Of a stretch of DNA of 64,000 bases, positions 63,901 through 64,000 are shown piece after piece. Numbering within the stretch: position 1 is the first letter of the stretch; every line of letters starts with the position of its first letter. The DNA is from Bacteroidaceae bacterium. GTDB lineage: Bacteria > Bacteroidota > Bacteroidia > Bacteroidales > Bacteroidaceae. Location of the stretch: the NCBI GenBank assembly GCA_017525235.1, contig JAFXTC010000031.1, positions 1 through 64,000 on the forward strand, given 5' to 3'. A program made the translations under genes and the position numbers. The notes under the pieces were generated by a model. It saw only the letters and a list, made by a program, of their open reading frames with translations. It made no database searches and had not been told where the DNA came from.

Positions 63901-64000
63901 GGCCACCAAGGGCACTTCGTTCAACCAGAGTCCGCAATTACGCTGAGCTTTGAGTTCACTGAACATCGATGGTTGAACAATGAACATTATCAGGGCTAAG
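60946..64000 (-). CDS. CotH kinase fused to a Cthe_2159-type beta-helix domain, 5' end cut off
   Basis: At least 1018 codons; the frame stays open to the right edge, and residues before the first ATG (63987) read L-A-L-I, the end of a signal peptide (LALIMFIVQPSMFSELKAQ). Order: a beta domain (about 20-115); a CotH kinase (about 125-470) with RLRGQTSGSYPKNSFSIEL (Lys), RMRNRVLMDLW, FVEVFMNGAYYGLCCF, RLMDNQKKNYYF (Asp) and TLWDLDGSIGR (Mg site); a linker with an inserted PEPVEG repeat at 61976-61996; then a beta-helix (about 680-960) with NGKVFIKTIGHHGAVGL and NGGTISTYSPEGAEA-type coils, like the protein at 28.0-29.2 kb. All kinase motifs are intact. No C-terminal tag. The fusion implies that the kinase and the glycan-binding domain act together. 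Confidence 0.88.
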   Translation of the reverse strand, partial: LALIMFIVQPSMFSELKAQRNCGLWLNEVPLVADTTANSIYATIEPRVDCSLKGTLRWDESRFSGVTLNDTPLENGRRGNLELADWTANATNTLTITDGESKQWKLIFSTLPFIVIDCPLNEVRSNYSISKDNENHYRKFPGYMSVIDARCRTKLKDSQVEGMACFDTEIGIRLRGQTSGSYPKNSFSIELKKDGESNEAHLLGYRKDDDWILAAEYADYSRMRNRVLMDLWNSVDDLPYEKDNRYQGNGTQGEFVEVFMNGAYYGLCCFTDKIDRKKLNLKKTKEATETTPEVKRGMLWKAIWECSEAYLSSYKEWPTNDSFLWPYISSKKSYGWEQKYPDDTISQAFFDPLCYFMDYQNSKEFVANWRDKLYEDNVTDYILFIQIFRLMDNQKKNYYFSTRNWGKEQKFLFTLWDLDGSIGRAAGGGIIDTTDTKQMAWGEKLGYHHTIHVFKNKKLRPDGYATIMNNRWQYLKTHQLSLENIRAVMEKYATLFATSGAWEREKARWQSSYKNEIKIADTPQEEVEFMMNFLKINYTIFDEEMTKDSWAHDEYNEEEYINAKTPAALYVIGNDVASTHEDNTVLLPGSVQQEDAGSITNISYNDSLMTVVREDDEHQYRITDIKEVRTTHKDIYTTPAFIPDSLKHYFDFDTRYAPVNVKLSTFNSVPEPVEGQLSTFMVQRTIQVTFDGQEVHVNGNLEGVSVAVDSTAVSIATELEGVEILVSGRSEKGKITIDSKNPCMVAATEGGTMLCSITANCDLIINTPYALNFFNDEFDGKCICTSGDVTIEDGALYFMMTSSGTLTDASFLTNPELGARAVMANNININNGKVFIKTIGHHGAVGLAAIKKIFINGGDIYIATYDDPIKVGSAVTINGGFTFATSLTNDGLDSKGDLHVNGGTISTYSPEGAEAAYDVNHFYCDGGTVIGVGYKSERPTGSKSKQASFRLAKSKGVKRYVKIVDAEGNEVAIIETPAYPTLSVVYSSSLLQKDSTYTLLTGDTLDSLQELTIVTAE
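61961..62015. repeat. heptamer repeat with nested CCTTCGACAGGCTC element inside the CotH gene
   Basis: AAAGTTGAAAGTTG, then CCTTCGACAGGCTCTGGAAC at 61976-61995, then GAGTTGAAAGTTGAGAGTT. Codes NSVPEPVEGQLSTF in the linker between the kinase and the beta-helix. Confidence 0.65.

Overview
The window is a stretch of chromosome from a Bacteroidales bacterium, most likely a gut or rumen Prevotella/Segatella-type organism. Three things point there. Nearly every promoter that can be seen carries the Bacteroidetes -7 element TAnnTTTG(C). Many secreted proteins share a short C-terminal tag (Y-D-L-S-G-R-K-V ... K-G-I-Y-I-x-N-G-K-K). The gene families (GH97, GH115, DUF4143 ATPase, DUF4922, DUF2490, BACON-free lipoproteins, tRNA and housekeeping paralogues) are typical of this order. 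There are no rRNA genes, CRISPR arrays, complete insertion sequences or phage genes. Both edges cut through genes.

Layout. 1-2.2 kb: the start of a helix-turn-helix gene on the minus strand, then a DUF4143 ATPase surrounded by unusual repeats: a 33-bp-spaced operator-like repeat over its promoter, a 22-bp-phased repeat array behind it and an exact 28-bp direct repeat on both sides. 2.2-13.6 kb: a two-barrel glycosidase, pyrE, an SRPBCC protein, argH, two lipoproteins, tRNA-Leu(UAA), a GH43/FG-GAP enzyme and a fasciclin lipoprotein. 13.6-27.3 kb: an alpha-2-macroglobulin, GH97, ridA, pepD and tadA on minus, then yraN, birA and pyrH on plus, then a second GH97 on minus. 27.5-32.0 kb: a minus-strand operon of VTC polyphosphate-polymerase-like protein, DUF4956 membrane protein, DUF2490 barrel, small secreted protein, Cthe_2159-type beta-helix protein and a cysteine-rich lipoprotein. 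32.2-33.7 kb: frr and rsgA. 33.7-49 kb: two secreted metallophosphatases, a GH115 glucuronidase and a 2246-residue cell-surface protein. 49.1-53.8 kb: a CotH kinase, cdsA, ftsH and rsfS. 53.9-64 kb: tRNA-Gln(CUG), a double GH43 enzyme, an ATP-grasp protein, a GT2-DUF4922 fusion, a cytoplasmic SpoIID-like protein and a CotH-Cthe_2159 fusion that runs off the right end.

How the parts may fit. The glycosidases (GH-A two-barrel protein, two GH43 proteins, two GH97, GH115) suggest breakdown of branched plant polysaccharide side chains, but no SusC/SusD pair or polysaccharide sensor is present, so this is not a classical utilisation locus. The most interesting content is a set of phosphate-related surface genes: a VTC/DUF4956 module, two CotH-type secretory kinases, two secreted metallophosphatases and two Cthe_2159-type proteins, one of them fused to a CotH kinase. 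That fusion links the 27-32 kb operon to the CotH genes and suggests a surface phosphorylation or polyphosphate system that has not, to my knowledge, been worked out in Bacteroidetes. A second poorly understood set is the divergent ATP-grasp / GT2-DUF4922 / SpoIID cluster. Several families of short repeats have also invaded coding sequence in frame.
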